From: a virus
Direction: 5' to 3' (one strand)
Length of the DNA: 24,118 bases
IMG/VR virus record: IMGVR_UViG_3300014868_000010
Coordinates: 1 to 24,118 of that record
Shown: positions 1-6,668 of the stretch, piece by piece
Numbering within the stretch: position 1 is the stretch's first letter
Layout: the number at the start of each line of letters is the position of its first letter
The notes under the pieces: generated by a model
The model's database searches: none
Told to the model about the DNA's origin: nothing
What the model saw: the letters and a program-made list of their open reading frames with translations, nothing else
Position numbers and translations under genes: made by a program

Positions 1-2
1 CG

Positions 3-389
3 GAGGAGTTCAGCGTCGGGGAGAACCAGACTCTCCTGACGGTCACGGTGCCCCGGCCCGCCGCCGGGCGCATCGTGGTGACCGGAGGCTTCACCGGGGA
101 GCTGTCCGTGGGCGGAGACTTCTACCTCCGCTCCCAGATCAGCATCTCGGGCACCCGCTACCACCCGATCCGCTTCCACCGGGTGCAGGGCTCGACCGCT
201 GGCGACCAGATGTCCCTGTACCCACGCCTCGTGTTCGACTTCCAAGCCGGAGCCGACCTGACCGTGGGCCTCTACATCATCAACCTCTCGTCCCAGGCCG
301 TCGTGGTGGGGGAGGGCGAGCTGGACGTGCTCATGCGAGGCCGGGGCGGCAGCGACGGCTGCAACCCCGTCTCGTCGGGCACCGGGTGA
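3..389 (+). CDS. C-terminal part of a virion (tail-associated) protein, 5' end outside window
   Basis: The reading frame is open from the first bases of the window, so the gene starts upstream and only about 128 residues are visible. A GTG at 48 is available, but coding-like sequence continues before it, so I treat it as internal. The visible part is rich in alternating hydrophobic and polar residues, glycine, serine and valine, as expected for beta-sandwich receptor-binding or minor tail proteins. It has no cysteine until the very end. Its stop overlaps the GTG start of the next gene by 4 nt, so the two are translationally coupled. Position just before the lysis cassette fits a late structural gene. 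I see no specific domain signature; tail or fibre assignment is inference from context. Confidence 0.55.
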   Translation, partial: EEFSVGENQTLLTVTVPRPAAGRIVVTGGFTGELSVGGDFYLRSQISISGTRYHPIRFHRVQGSTAGDQMSLYPRLVFDFQAGADLTVGLYIINLSSQAVVVGEGELDVLMRGRGGSDGCNPVSSGTG

Positions 390-1171
390 TCGCCTGGCTC
401 GCCGACTCGGGCAGCTGGGGGCCCCTCACTCGGGCCATCGCCGTCCTGCGCCACACGCCCGGCTTCGTGGTCGGCTACCGGGCTCCTCGAGATTGGGAGC
501 CGTGCGACCGAGAAGGCATCGGCCACGTCTCGTTCGACTGCTGCGGCGTGCCGGCGGCCCGGCAGCTCGCAGAGCTCCCCGCTGATCTGCTGGTGGCCGA
601 CCCGTCGTGGTGGGAGGTCGCCGTGGCTGACGGTCGACCTTGCGTCAGGCTGGGGTGGGCGAGCTCGGGGGCGCCCGACTGGGACCTCGACGCCGGGCCG
701 ATCCACCCGTGGGCTGACGGGCTCCCGCTGACCCGGGGCGCCGTCCGGGAGCTGTGGGGCGTCGGGCCCGAGACGCCGGTGGTCGCCACGCTGAGCAACC
801 GGCGGTATCGCAACATCATCGAGAACCGGGTGGCAGACTCCGTCCCGGAGGGGGCCAGGCTGGTCTCCCTGTCCGGGTGGGGGGCAGCCGAAAGGATGGT
901 TGGCGCCGACCTGGTTGTGGCGACGGCCGGATGGGCATCATCAGTGGAGTGCCGATGGACCGGAGTGCCACATTGCCTGCTCGACGTGGGCGGCCCCGAC
1001 GGGTGGCCGAGAGTCACCCACACCGTGGACGAGGCGAGGAGAGCGGTCGCAGCCGTCTCGCCATGGCCGTCGCCGTCCGACTGGGCCGGAACGCCCGACC
1101 GGAGGCCGCTGACCGAGTTCCTGGCGTTGGCCGAGAGGAGCGCCCTCCGCCACGTACAGTGGTCAAGGTGA
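386..1171 (+). CDS. GT-B-like glycosyltransferase (GT28/MurG-type fold), 261 aa
   Basis: It starts at GTG 386, overlapping the previous stop by 4 nt. The N-terminus has a hydrophobic strand followed by a Gly-Ser-Trp-Gly-Pro-Leu turn, like the first Rossmann loop of GT-B enzymes such as MurG. Residues about 165-205 carry a segment of the type seen in the C-terminal donor-binding domain: a GADLVVATAG strand and turn, then a helix ending in an E-x-x-x-x-GVP motif and another strand. At 261 aa it is shorter than typical MurG (about 350 aa), so the N-terminal domain would be reduced. Possible acceptors are the virion, the host envelope or the phage DNA; the position between a structural gene and the lysis genes favours the first two. 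The fold call is by motif only. It could also be an epimerase-like GT-B protein. Confidence 0.5.
   Translation: MIAWLADSGSWGPLTRAIAVLRHTPGFVVGYRAPRDWEPCDREGIGHVSFDCCGVPAARQLAELPADLLVADPSWWEVAVADGRPCVRLGWASSGAPDWDLDAGPIHPWADGLPLTRGAVRELWGVGPETPVVATLSNRRYRNIIENRVADSVPEGARLVSLSGWGAAERMVGADLVVATAGWASSVECRWTGVPHCLLDVGGPDGWPRVTHTVDEARRAVAAVSPWPSPSDWAGTPDRRPLTEFLALAERSALRHVQWSR
1155..1160 (+). promoter_or_regulatory. Candidate -10 element of a leaderless promoter
   Basis: TACAGT lies 7 nt before the GTG at 1168. It fits the TANNNT -10 form and the spacing of the other leaderless candidates in this window. It sits inside the end of the upstream gene, which also overlaps the GTG by 4 nt, so coupled translation is an alternative. 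Confidence 0.3.
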
Positions 1172-1557
1172 GCAAGGTCGTGGCGGGCATGCTCGTGTTC
1201 GTCCTGGCGGTCAACTGGGACCCGATCGTGACGGGCGTCCTCCTCGCCGTGGGCACGCTCGTGTCCGTCGCCGTGGTGAAGTTCGGGGGCGCCTGGCTCC
1301 TCCGGTCCGCCAAGGAGGACTTCCAGGACAGCATCCGGCAGGTCGTCAGGGCCGAGATGCGCTCGTCCGGGAAGCGTCTCGCCCCGACGTTCGAGAAGGC
1401 CGCCAAGGACATCGCCTGGTGCAAGGAGGAGCTCTCCGAGCACAACGGGGAGACGATGAAGGACGCCATCGTGCGGACCGAGTACCGGGTGGCCCGCAAC
1501 ACCAAGGTGCTGAAAGAGGTCGCCGACAGGGTGGGGCTGGAGCTGGACTTTGACTAA
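1168..1557 (+). CDS. Lysis-cassette membrane protein with coiled C-terminus (holin-like), 129 aa
   Basis: I chose GTG 1168 because it overlaps the upstream stop by 4 nt and puts a hydrophobic segment at the N-terminus; the frame is open further upstream but that part is antisense-like and overlaps the glycosyltransferase. Residues about 3-40 form two closely spaced hydrophobic stretches, with Asn-Trp-Asp-Pro between them. The rest is charged and helical, with likely coiled-coil character. The layout resembles the small membrane proteins that sit beside endolysin genes in actinobacteriophages (holin-like or DUF2746-like). It overlaps the endolysin start by 8 nt. A second, more typical holin follows the endolysin, so this could be a holin partner, an antiholin or a membrane-anchored accessory protein. 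Confidence 0.5.
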   Translation: MSKVVAGMLVFVLAVNWDPIVTGVLLAVGTLVSVAVVKFGGAWLLRSAKEDFQDSIRQVVRAEMRSSGKRLAPTFEKAAKDIAWCKEELSEHNGETMKDAIVRTEYRVARNTKVLKEVADRVGLELDFD

Positions 1558-2323
1558 CTACCCGTACGTGCCCGCCCGGCTGGCGTGGCCCCGCCCGGCC
1601 GCCTGCTGGCCGCCATCGTTGGGCGTGGTGCACGACATGGAGGCCCCTGAGGGCCCGCTGACCGCCGAGAACTGCGCCCGGTACTTCCAGAGCTCCGCCG
1701 CCCAGGGCTCGACGCACCTGTGCTGCGACGAGGACAGCACCGTGCGGTGCGTGCGGGACACCGAGAAGTCAGCCGGGGCGAAGGGCTACCCGTACCGGGG
1801 GCGCTCCGTCAACGACTGGGCCCTGCAGATCGAGCACGCCGGGTACGCACGCCAAAGCCGAGCGGAGTGGCTGGACCGCAGCTCCCGTCGGACGATGGAG
1901 CAGGGCGCCCGGGCGTTCGCCCGCTGGTCGGACCTGTACGTGATCCCGCCGTTCCGCCTGACGGACGCCGAGATCAGGTCGGGCATGCACGGGCTGTGTG
2001 GGCATGGCGACATCACCCGTGCGCTGAAGGTCGGGGGCGGCCACACCGACCCGGGCTTCGGCTTCCCGTGGGACGTTTACCTGGAGATGATCCGGACCTT
2101 CAAGGAGGATGAAGTGTGGACGCCTGAGGAGAAGGCCCGGCTGCTCGCCGGGGCCGACGCCAGCGTGCGGATGGACCAGCGGTGGAACGCCGACGCCCGC
2201 ACCAAGCTGGAGGAGGTGTGGACGAACCTGATGGACCGGGACGACCCCGACCCCGGCTTCCGCAAGGGGACGGTGGGGGCGATGGTGCAGCGCATCCTCT
2301 ACCCCGAGCCGACCGAGCCGTAG
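1550..2323 (+). CDS. Endolysin, N-acetylmuramoyl-L-alanine amidase (Amidase_2 type), 257 aa
   Basis: This enzyme is predicted to cut the amide bond between MurNAc and L-alanine in host peptidoglycan at lysis. The Amidase_2 pattern is visible: a VVHDME strand with His28, an LQIEHAGYA strand with Glu95, then GHGDI with His152 and HTDPG with Asp167 followed by an FPW. His28, His152 and Asp167 are the likely zinc ligands, with Asp replacing the Cys of T7 lysozyme, as in AmiD-type enzymes. The C-terminal 65 residues are charged and helical and may bind cell wall, but no known repeat is seen. The start is taken as TTG 1550, overlapping the upstream gene; GTG 1568 is an alternative. The stop codon TAG at 2321 is also the first half of a -10-like hexamer for the next gene. 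Confidence 0.85.
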   Translation: MTNYPYVPARLAWPRPAACWPPSLGVVHDMEAPEGPLTAENCARYFQSSAAQGSTHLCCDEDSTVRCVRDTEKSAGAKGYPYRGRSVNDWALQIEHAGYARQSRAEWLDRSSRRTMEQGARAFARWSDLYVIPPFRLTDAEIRSGMHGLCGHGDITRALKVGGGHTDPGFGFPWDVYLEMIRTFKEDEVWTPEEKARLLAGADASVRMDQRWNADARTKLEEVWTNLMDRDDPDPGFRKGTVGAMVQRILYPEPTEP

Positions 2324-2326
2324 GCT
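2321..2326 (+). promoter_or_regulatory. Candidate -10 (TAGGCT) of a leaderless holin promoter
   Basis: TAGGCT begins with the endolysin stop codon and is followed by 7 nt and the holin ATG at 2334. No Shine-Dalgarno precedes that ATG. No convincing -35 is seen. The same hexamer with the same placement occurs before 12438 and 23519. Confidence 0.45.
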
Positions 2327-2333
2327 GCCCGCC

Positions 2334-2663
2334 ATGCGACTCATTGCACGACTCCAGGCCTCGGGGCGCCTCGCTGGGGACGCCGGGGCCATCACTGACA
2401 ACTGGCCCGACTGGCTGCGTGCGGCCTCCCGGACTGCCGTGCAGACGTTCGTGGGCATGTTCGGCCTGTCCCTCGTCGGCTGGCTGGCCGATGTGGGCGC
2501 CTGGGCCGGAAGCTCCGAGGGGACGTTCCCGTCCGTCTCGCCGCTCGGCAAGGCCGCCGTCGCCGCTCTCGTGGCAGCCGCCTCGGGCGTCGTGGCCGCC
2601 CTCATGAACGTCTTCGGGAAGCGCTCTGCGACCTATCCAACGCCCCCGCCTGCTGGGGGGTAG
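2334..2663 (+). CDS. Holin, two membrane segments, 109 aa
   Basis: The protein would form the membrane lesion that lets the endolysin reach the cell wall. Two hydrophobic segments are visible, at about residues 38-58 and 73-95, joined by a short loop that contains Ser-Glu-Gly. A short basic segment and a proline-rich tail follow the second. Size, topology and position directly after the amidase fit r1t-type phage holins. The second segment is alanine-rich and small-residue packed, as in that family. The N-terminal 35 residues are amphipathic and not membrane-spanning. There is no Shine-Dalgarno; initiation is probably from a leaderless transcript beginning near the ATG. The stop TAG at 2661 again forms a TAGGCT hexamer. 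Confidence 0.7.
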   Translation: MRLIARLQASGRLAGDAGAITDNWPDWLRAASRTAVQTFVGMFGLSLVGWLADVGAWAGSSEGTFPSVSPLGKAAVAALVAAASGVVAALMNVFGKRSATYPTPPPAGG

Positions 2664-2767
2664 GCTCTCGGGCGTTGGGGCTGGGCGACCGGCCACCTGC
2701 ACCAGAAGGGCTCCAGTTGGGTTCGCACCTCTCGGAGCTCGGGGCTGGCGCTGGGTGGCCGGTCGCA
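2661..2767 (+). ncRNA. Candidate structured RNA or terminator: large inverted repeat with internal hairpins
   Basis: A perfect 13-bp inverted repeat pairs 2685-2697 (GCGACCGGCCACC) with 2754-2766. Inside the 56-nt interior are further short pairings: 2702-2705 with 2745-2748, 2710-2714 with 2734-2738, and 2720-2722 with 2727-2729. The whole can fold as one long interrupted hairpin. A TAGGCT hexamer at 2661-2666 would place a transcription start near 2673, just before the structure. No credible ORF lies here. The element sits exactly between the lysis genes and the replication module. It could be a terminator for late transcripts (there is no T-tract), a small structured RNA with its own promoter, or a processing site. 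Confidence 0.4.
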
Positions 2768-2783
2768 GTCCGTTCTGCCCCAG

Positions 2784-2812
2784 TAGCCTCGCCCGCTAAC
2801 CCGGGTTAGACT
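2784..2812 (+). promoter_or_regulatory. Promoter with palindromic operator, copy A
   Basis: The perfect 14-nt palindrome CTAACCCGGGTTAG is at 2796-2809. It overlaps a -10-like TAGACT at 2807-2812. A TAGCCT hexamer at 2784-2789 is 17 nt upstream, in the -35 position. The predicted start near 2819 leads into the Gam-like gene at 2841. Four other copies lie before other gene groups. A repressor binding the dyad would block this promoter. Confidence 0.6.
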
Positions 2813-2815
2813 GGC

Positions 2816-2838
2816 GGCCTCCACCCCAACAGGAGGCC
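2816..2838 (+). promoter_or_regulatory. Hairpin that would mask the Shine-Dalgarno of the 2841 gene
   Basis: GGCCTCC at 2816-2822 is perfectly complementary to GGAGGCC at 2832-2838, with a 9-nt loop. The right arm contains most of the AGGAGG ribosome binding site. Whether the left arm is fully transcribed depends on the exact start site, predicted near 2819. Confidence 0.35.
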
Positions 2839-2840
2839 CC

Positions 2841-3587
2841 ATGCCCGACCTCATCCCGGCGGAGCTGATGCCCGCCGCCCCGTTCGACCCTGACCTGATC
2901 CCGCCCGACGTCGCAGACGACCAGGACTTGGAGCCGCTGCCCCCCGAGATTGAGCGGTGGGAGCCGACCACCCAGGACGAGGCCGAGTGGGCCATGCGCC
3001 TGTTGGCCGCCTACCAGGCCGAGGCCGCCGCCATCAGCGACCAGGCCGCCCTGTGGCGTGAACCCATCGACGTCTGGGAGGCCGCCGAGCTCCGTCGCAT
3101 CGTCCGCAAGGCCGAGTTCTTCACCGGCCACCTGGAGCGCTTCGCTCTCGCCTGGCGCCAGCGGACCGACCGTGCGACCCTGGCCCTCCCGTCTGGGAAG
3201 GTGACGACCACCAAGCAGCCTCGCCGCATCTACGTGGGCGACGAGGCCGCCGTGTGGGAGGGGCTGGCCGCCCGGGACGCCGTGGACGACCTGGAGGCCC
3301 GGGACGCCTTCACCAAGCAGGAGCTCTCCCTGTCGGGCATCCAGGCCGCCTGCCAGATCGAGGACCGGCCGCTCGCCGTGGACGTGTACCGGAGCTGTGG
3401 CTGCATCTACCGGGCCCCCGGCTGGGACGACCGCACGCCGGGCGTCTGCCCCGAGTGCGCCACTGGCAGCGAGGTCACTCAGGTGCTCGTGGTGGACTCA
3501 GAGCTCGTGGCGACGTTCCGGGGCGACCGGGTGCCTGGGCTCGACGTGACGCCCGAGAGGATCAAGCCCAAGGTCAAGCCCGCATGA
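2841..3587 (+). CDS. Gam/Gp157-like nuclease-inhibitor-type protein with C-terminal zinc motif, 248 aa
   Basis: First gene of the recombination and replication unit, with a clear AGGAGG at 2831-2836. Residues about 45-115 are long helices. They are followed by an LALPSGKVTTTKQPRRI segment at 114-130, which resembles the conserved LP-x-GK strand of Mu Gam and Gp157-family proteins that bind DNA ends and block host exonucleases. The C-terminal part has paired cysteines, Cys186/Cys188 and Cys203/Cys206, suggesting a small zinc ribbon that those families usually lack. The gene is immediately followed by a Sak4-like ATPase two genes on, a pairing common in phage recombination modules. The Gam/Gp157 call rests on layout and the one motif. 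The downstream ATG overlaps the stop by 4 nt. Confidence 0.55.
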   Translation: MPDLIPAELMPAAPFDPDLIPPDVADDQDLEPLPPEIERWEPTTQDEAEWAMRLLAAYQAEAAAISDQAALWREPIDVWEAAELRRIVRKAEFFTGHLERFALAWRQRTDRATLALPSGKVTTTKQPRRIYVGDEAAVWEGLAARDAVDDLEARDAFTKQELSLSGIQAACQIEDRPLAVDVYRSCGCIYRAPGWDDRTPGVCPECATGSEVTQVLVVDSELVATFRGDRVPGLDVTPERIKPKVKPA

Positions 3588-3913
3588 GCCTCATCCCCGG
3601 GCCCCTGCCCCCGGCCACCACCCAGCAGCGGGTGGACTACGACGCCATCGCCCGGGAGGTGCGGGCGACCCCCGGCCAGTGGTTCCGGCTGGAGGTCGTT
3701 CCCGCTCTGGGGAACAACGCCGCCTACGCCCGAGGCAAGCAGTTCATGAAGCGCCGCCTGACCGTGGCCTACCGGGCCCCCCAACAGAACCCCCCGAGCG
3801 CCCTGACCGGGAGCTTCGGCGCCGAGACGGACGAGGCCCACAAGTGGCGCCTCGACCACAAGGACGTCTGGCTCTGCTACCAGCCCCCAACCCCAACTGA
3901 GGAGACACCATGA
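3584..3913 (+). CDS. Conserved-looking small phage protein of unknown function, 109 aa
   Basis: Start ATG 3584 overlaps the upstream stop by 4 nt and the stop overlaps the next ATG by 4 nt, so it is locked between the Gam-like and Sak4-like genes. Residues about 22-63 (an ATPGQWFRLEVVPALGNN segment, then a run of Lys and Arg ending in a beta strand) are alpha/beta with a basic patch, which would suit nucleic-acid binding. The C-terminus is Pro/Thr-rich and probably unstructured. No cysteine pair, membrane segment or known motif is seen. Its place in the module suggests a role in recombination or early replication; that is inference. Confidence 0.7.
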   Translation: MSLIPGPLPPATTQQRVDYDAIAREVRATPGQWFRLEVVPALGNNAAYARGKQFMKRRLTVAYRAPQQNPPSALTGSFGAETDEAHKWRLDHKDVWLCYQPPTPTEETP

Positions 3914-5040
3914 CCCATGACACCACCACAGGCACCGCCCGCTCCCGCCTCTCCCAGGGCCACCCCGGGCAACGCACCGCCACCAAGGCCCGCCTCGCCA
4001 TCTCCGGCGCCTCCGGTGCGGGCAAGACGTGGACGGCCCTCTCCGTCGCCGAGGTGCTCGCCCCATCCGGGCCCACCGTCATCATCGACACCGAGCCGTC
4101 CGACCAGGACACCGGGGCCGCCGAGCTGTACGCCGACCGCTTCCGCTTCGACACCATCAGGTGGGCCCCTCCGTTTGACCCTCGTGACCTCGCCCTCACC
4201 ATCCAGGAGCTCGGCGCCAAGCGTGTGCCCGGGTCGCTGTGGCAGGGGGAGGGCGGCTACGACGTGATCGTGGTGGACTCCGCCTCGCACTTCTGGCGGG
4301 GAGAGGGCGGCACGCTCGACATCGCCGACGGCAAGTTCGGCGGCTGGAAGGAGGCCACCCCCATCCAGGACCGCATGGTGGACTCCATCCTCCGCAGCCC
4401 CGCCCACGTCATCGTGTGCACCCGGGCCCGCATGAGCTACGCCCAGGAGCCCGACGCCGGTGGCAAGCAGAAGGTCGTCAAGCTCGGCATGGCGCCCGTC
4501 CAGCGGGACGACCTCGAGTACGAGTTCCAGGTCGTGGTCCAGATGGACCAGGCGCACACCATCGAGATCGGCAAGACCCGCTGCGCCACCCTGGCCGGGA
4601 TGCAGTTTCGCCAGAACGATCAGGCCCGCTTCGCTGGCATCTTGAAGGAGTGGCTGGACGGAGGCGTGGAGCTGATCACCCAGACGCAGGTGGACGAGCT
4701 TGTGGACGCCTTCAACGCCCTGGAGGGCCCGCCCAAGGTGGCCGCCAAGACGGCCTTCGTGGACGTCTTCGGTGCCCCCGGGGCTCTGCCGGCGGAACGT
4801 CTCGCCGAGGCTGAGGCGTGGATCGCCGCCCGAGTGGCGACGGACCTTGCCAGCCCCCCCGCTACGGCCCCGGAGGAGGCCCCTCCTGTTGACGAGGAGC
4901 CGGGCAACGACCCGGAGGCCCCCACTGGGCACCCAGAGCCTCCTGCGAGCTCTGAGGACGCTAAGGCCGCCGCCGACGAGAAGGCGGACAGCGCCATCGC
5001 CCGGGCCAAGGCCAAGGCGAAGGCGTCCACAGCGTCGTGA
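3910..5040 (+). CDS. Sak4-like RecA-fold ATPase (AAA_24), 376 aa
   Basis: Predicted ATP-dependent single-strand annealing or recombination protein of the Sak4 type. Walker A is GASGAGKT at 33-40. Walker B is YDVIVVDS at 117-124. Between them a strand ends in an IIDTEPSDQD motif, typical of this family where the bound adenine is contacted. Core length of about 240 residues fits. A C-terminal extension (about 240-376) starts with a helical segment and ends in an acidic, Pro/Ala-rich linker and a Lys/Ala-rich tail, perhaps contacting DNA or SSB. GAGGAG at 3899-3904 provides a ribosome binding site. Co-occurrence with the Gam/Gp157-like gene supports a recombination role. No RecT-type annealase or exonuclease was seen nearby. 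Confidence 0.75.
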   Translation: MTHDTTTGTARSRLSQGHPGQRTATKARLAISGASGAGKTWTALSVAEVLAPSGPTVIIDTEPSDQDTGAAELYADRFRFDTIRWAPPFDPRDLALTIQELGAKRVPGSLWQGEGGYDVIVVDSASHFWRGEGGTLDIADGKFGGWKEATPIQDRMVDSILRSPAHVIVCTRARMSYAQEPDAGGKQKVVKLGMAPVQRDDLEYEFQVVVQMDQAHTIEIGKTRCATLAGMQFRQNDQARFAGILKEWLDGGVELITQTQVDELVDAFNALEGPPKVAAKTAFVDVFGAPGALPAERLAEAEAWIAARVATDLASPPATAPEEAPPVDEEPGNDPEAPTGHPEPPASSEDAKAAADEKADSAIARAKAKAKASTAS

Positions 5041-5042
5041 CC

Positions 5043-5067
5043 GCCGGGTGGGATAGACCTACCCGGC
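5043..5067 (+). terminator. Hairpin between Sak4-like and initiator genes
   Basis: A 10-bp stem pairs 5043-5052 (GCCGGGTGGG) with 5058-5067 around the loop ATAGA, with one G-T wobble. It lies directly after the TGA at 5038-5040. There is no T-tract, so it could be an attenuator, mRNA stabiliser or protein-binding dyad rather than a terminator. Confidence 0.4.
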
Positions 5068-5100
5068 CCCAACCGCCTCTCCCTCACCCCGAGGAGGCCC

Positions 5101-6021
5101 ATGAGTGTCGCCGCCCTTGACTGGGTGCTGAACCACAGTCGCACGACTGGCGCCGAGCGCATGGTGCTCGTCAGCCTCGCCAACCACGCCGGGGGCGAGC
5201 CCGTAGGCGACCCGCCCGCATGGGAGTCCTGGCCGGGCGTCTCGCTCATCGGGACCGAGGCCGGGCTGCGCCGGGACCGCACCACGTCCGACGTGCTCAG
5301 CCGTCTCGTGGAGGTGGGCGCCATCGAGCGCCTGGTCAACAGCGCCCCCGACCCCCGCCTCGCCGCCAACCGCCGCACCAACCTGTACCGCATCCTGATC
5401 CGGGCCGGGGAGTCATGCGGGCGTCTCAGGTGCTCGTGGTGCGGCCCCGAGAGGCCCGTCGCCGAGCGACCCCCCAAGCACGCCGGTAGGGGGGCGACCG
5501 CCACCAGGGGCAATGCGACACCGGAAGCTCCTGACCTGGGCGGACAGCCTGTTCTGGGGGGCGCCCGGGAGGGACGCCGCCGGGCGACGGACAAACCAAC
5601 TACTACAACCACAACCCATAACCCCATAACCCCTGGCCCCGTCCCGGGGCCTGGGGGGAGCCCAGACGCCCCCCAGGTTGACCTCGTGCTGGCCAACCCA
5701 ACCCCTGCACGAAAGCAGAAGGCTCCTGCCCAGCCGGAGGCCCGCCCTCACAGCTCCGTGGCGGACAGGCTCGCCCGGGCTGAATGGGAGAGACTCCCCA
5801 CCAAGCCGGTAGCCGGGTTCCTCGCATTGCGGGCCCGGATCGAGGAGGCCCTGGACGCCGGGTACTCCGAGGGCGAGCTCTCCAGGGCTCTGCCGACCAT
5901 CAAGGCGTTTACCCGCAACGGGTTCGACCTGGCGCTCCGCCAGACCAGGGCGGCCCAACCCCAACATGACGAGACACTGGACGAGGGGCGAGAGCTCCCG
6001 TCCGGAGAGGTGCAGCTATGA
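5101..6021 (+). CDS. Winged-helix replication initiator-like protein (DnaD/O-type), 306 aa
   Basis: Residues about 1-100 form a helix-turn-helix domain with the layout of phage initiators: a short N-terminal helix, LVSLANHA, a GTEAGLRRDRTTSDVLSRLV recognition segment, then an IERL...NLYRI wing. A CGRLRCSWC motif at about 109-117 could bind zinc. A low-complexity linker (Thr run, Pro/Gly) follows. The C-terminal 80 residues are helical (AEWERL to LALRQ) and resemble the C-terminal domains that recruit helicase loader. The next gene is a DnaC-like ATPase overlapping by 4 nt, the classic initiator-loader pair. The start uses GAGGAGG at about 5091-5097. The linker DNA at 5591-5634 is AT-richer with tandem repeats and might be the origin. 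Confidence 0.65.
   Translation: MSVAALDWVLNHSRTTGAERMVLVSLANHAGGEPVGDPPAWESWPGVSLIGTEAGLRRDRTTSDVLSRLVEVGAIERLVNSAPDPRLAANRRTNLYRILIRAGESCGRLRCSWCGPERPVAERPPKHAGRGATATRGNATPEAPDLGGQPVLGGAREGRRRATDKPTTTTTTHNPITPGPVPGPGGSPDAPQVDLVLANPTPARKQKAPAQPEARPHSSVADRLARAEWERLPTKPVAGFLALRARIEEALDAGYSEGELSRALPTIKAFTRNGFDLALRQTRAAQPQHDETLDEGRELPSGEVQL
5591..5634. other. AT-richer tandem-repeat patch, candidate replication origin
   Basis: Inside the initiator gene linker, ACAACC occurs twice in tandem (5605-5610, 5611-5616), then CCCATAAC twice in tandem (5615-5622, 5623-5630). The patch is clearly less GC-rich than its surroundings. Lambda-type phages carry the origin inside the initiator gene. The repeats also encode a Thr-rich linker, so coding bias is an alternative. 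Confidence 0.3.
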
Positions 6022-6668
6022 CCCGCACGTACGACGAGCCCGAGGGGCCCATCGACCGAGACACCATCAACGCCTACGTGGACGAGATCATGCAGGGCTC
6101 GTGGGACCTGGCCTGGCAGGCGGCCATCCCTGTCCGCTTCCGCAACGCCAGCCTCGGGGCGCTCCCCCGGGAGGTGCGGGACCCGTGTCACCGCTGGGCG
6201 GAGGCGTGGGCGCACGACAGCCCGGAGGCCGGAGCTCTCCTGCTGATCGGCCCCGTGGGCACCGGGAAGACCTACGCCGCCGTGGCGACCGCCCGGGAGT
6301 ATGAGGTGCCGCTGTTCGTGCCGGTGGTCGAGCTGTTGGACGCCCTCCGCCCGGGGGGCGACCTCGGGACCATCACCCGGCAGGGCGTCACCGTGACGGC
6401 CGGGCCCGTCGGCATGCAGCGTTTCGCTGCGGGCGTGGAGACGGGGCTGGTGATCCTCGATGACCTGGGCGCCGAGCGTCCGACGGAGTGGACCGCAGAG
6501 CGCCTGTACGCCATCGTCAACCGCCGGTGGATGGACCAGCAGCCGACCATCGTGACCGCCAACACCACGCCCGAGAAGATGGCCGAGACGTTCGGGCCTC
6601 GCATCTACTCCCGCCTGGTGCACAACGCCACCGTGGTCCGGGTCGGCGGAGAGGACCGCCGCCGATGA
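6018..6668 (+). CDS. DnaC-like helicase loader ATPase, 216 aa
   Basis: AAA+ protein predicted to load the replicative helicase on phage DNA. Walker A is GPVGTGKT at 78-85, Walker B LVILDDLGAERPTEW from 144, and sensor 1 is the TIVTANTT strand with Asn182. An arginine-bearing IYSRL segment near 196-200 resembles the arginine-finger region of DnaC/IstB. The N-terminal 70 residues (helicase-binding region in DnaC) lack obvious cysteines for zinc. Length fits the family. The ATG at 6018 overlaps the initiator stop by 4 nt. The GAGAGGTGCAG before it is a usable ribosome binding site. No replicative helicase of the DnaB type was found in the window, so the host enzyme or a gene elsewhere would be loaded. 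Confidence 0.85.
   Translation: MTRTYDEPEGPIDRDTINAYVDEIMQGSWDLAWQAAIPVRFRNASLGALPREVRDPCHRWAEAWAHDSPEAGALLLIGPVGTGKTYAAVATAREYEVPLFVPVVELLDALRPGGDLGTITRQGVTVTAGPVGMQRFAAGVETGLVILDDLGAERPTEWTAERLYAIVNRRWMDQQPTIVTANTTPEKMAETFGPRIYSRLVHNATVVRVGGEDRRR

Noticed and set aside
272-1505. Long minus-strand open frames over the glycosyltransferase and membrane protein genes
   Set aside because: They are antisense shadows caused by high GC; the + strand genes have linked overlaps and recognisable motifs, while these show only Arg/Pro/Gly-rich text.
2698-2753. Possible tRNA-like T-arm (GGTTCGCACC) inside the large hairpin
   Set aside because: The stem lengths and missing acceptor, D and anticodon arms do not fit a tRNA.
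3479-5696. Long minus-strand open frames over the Sak4-like and initiator genes
   Set aside because: The + strand carries Walker motifs and winged-helix pattern in frame; the opposite strand gives low-complexity protein.
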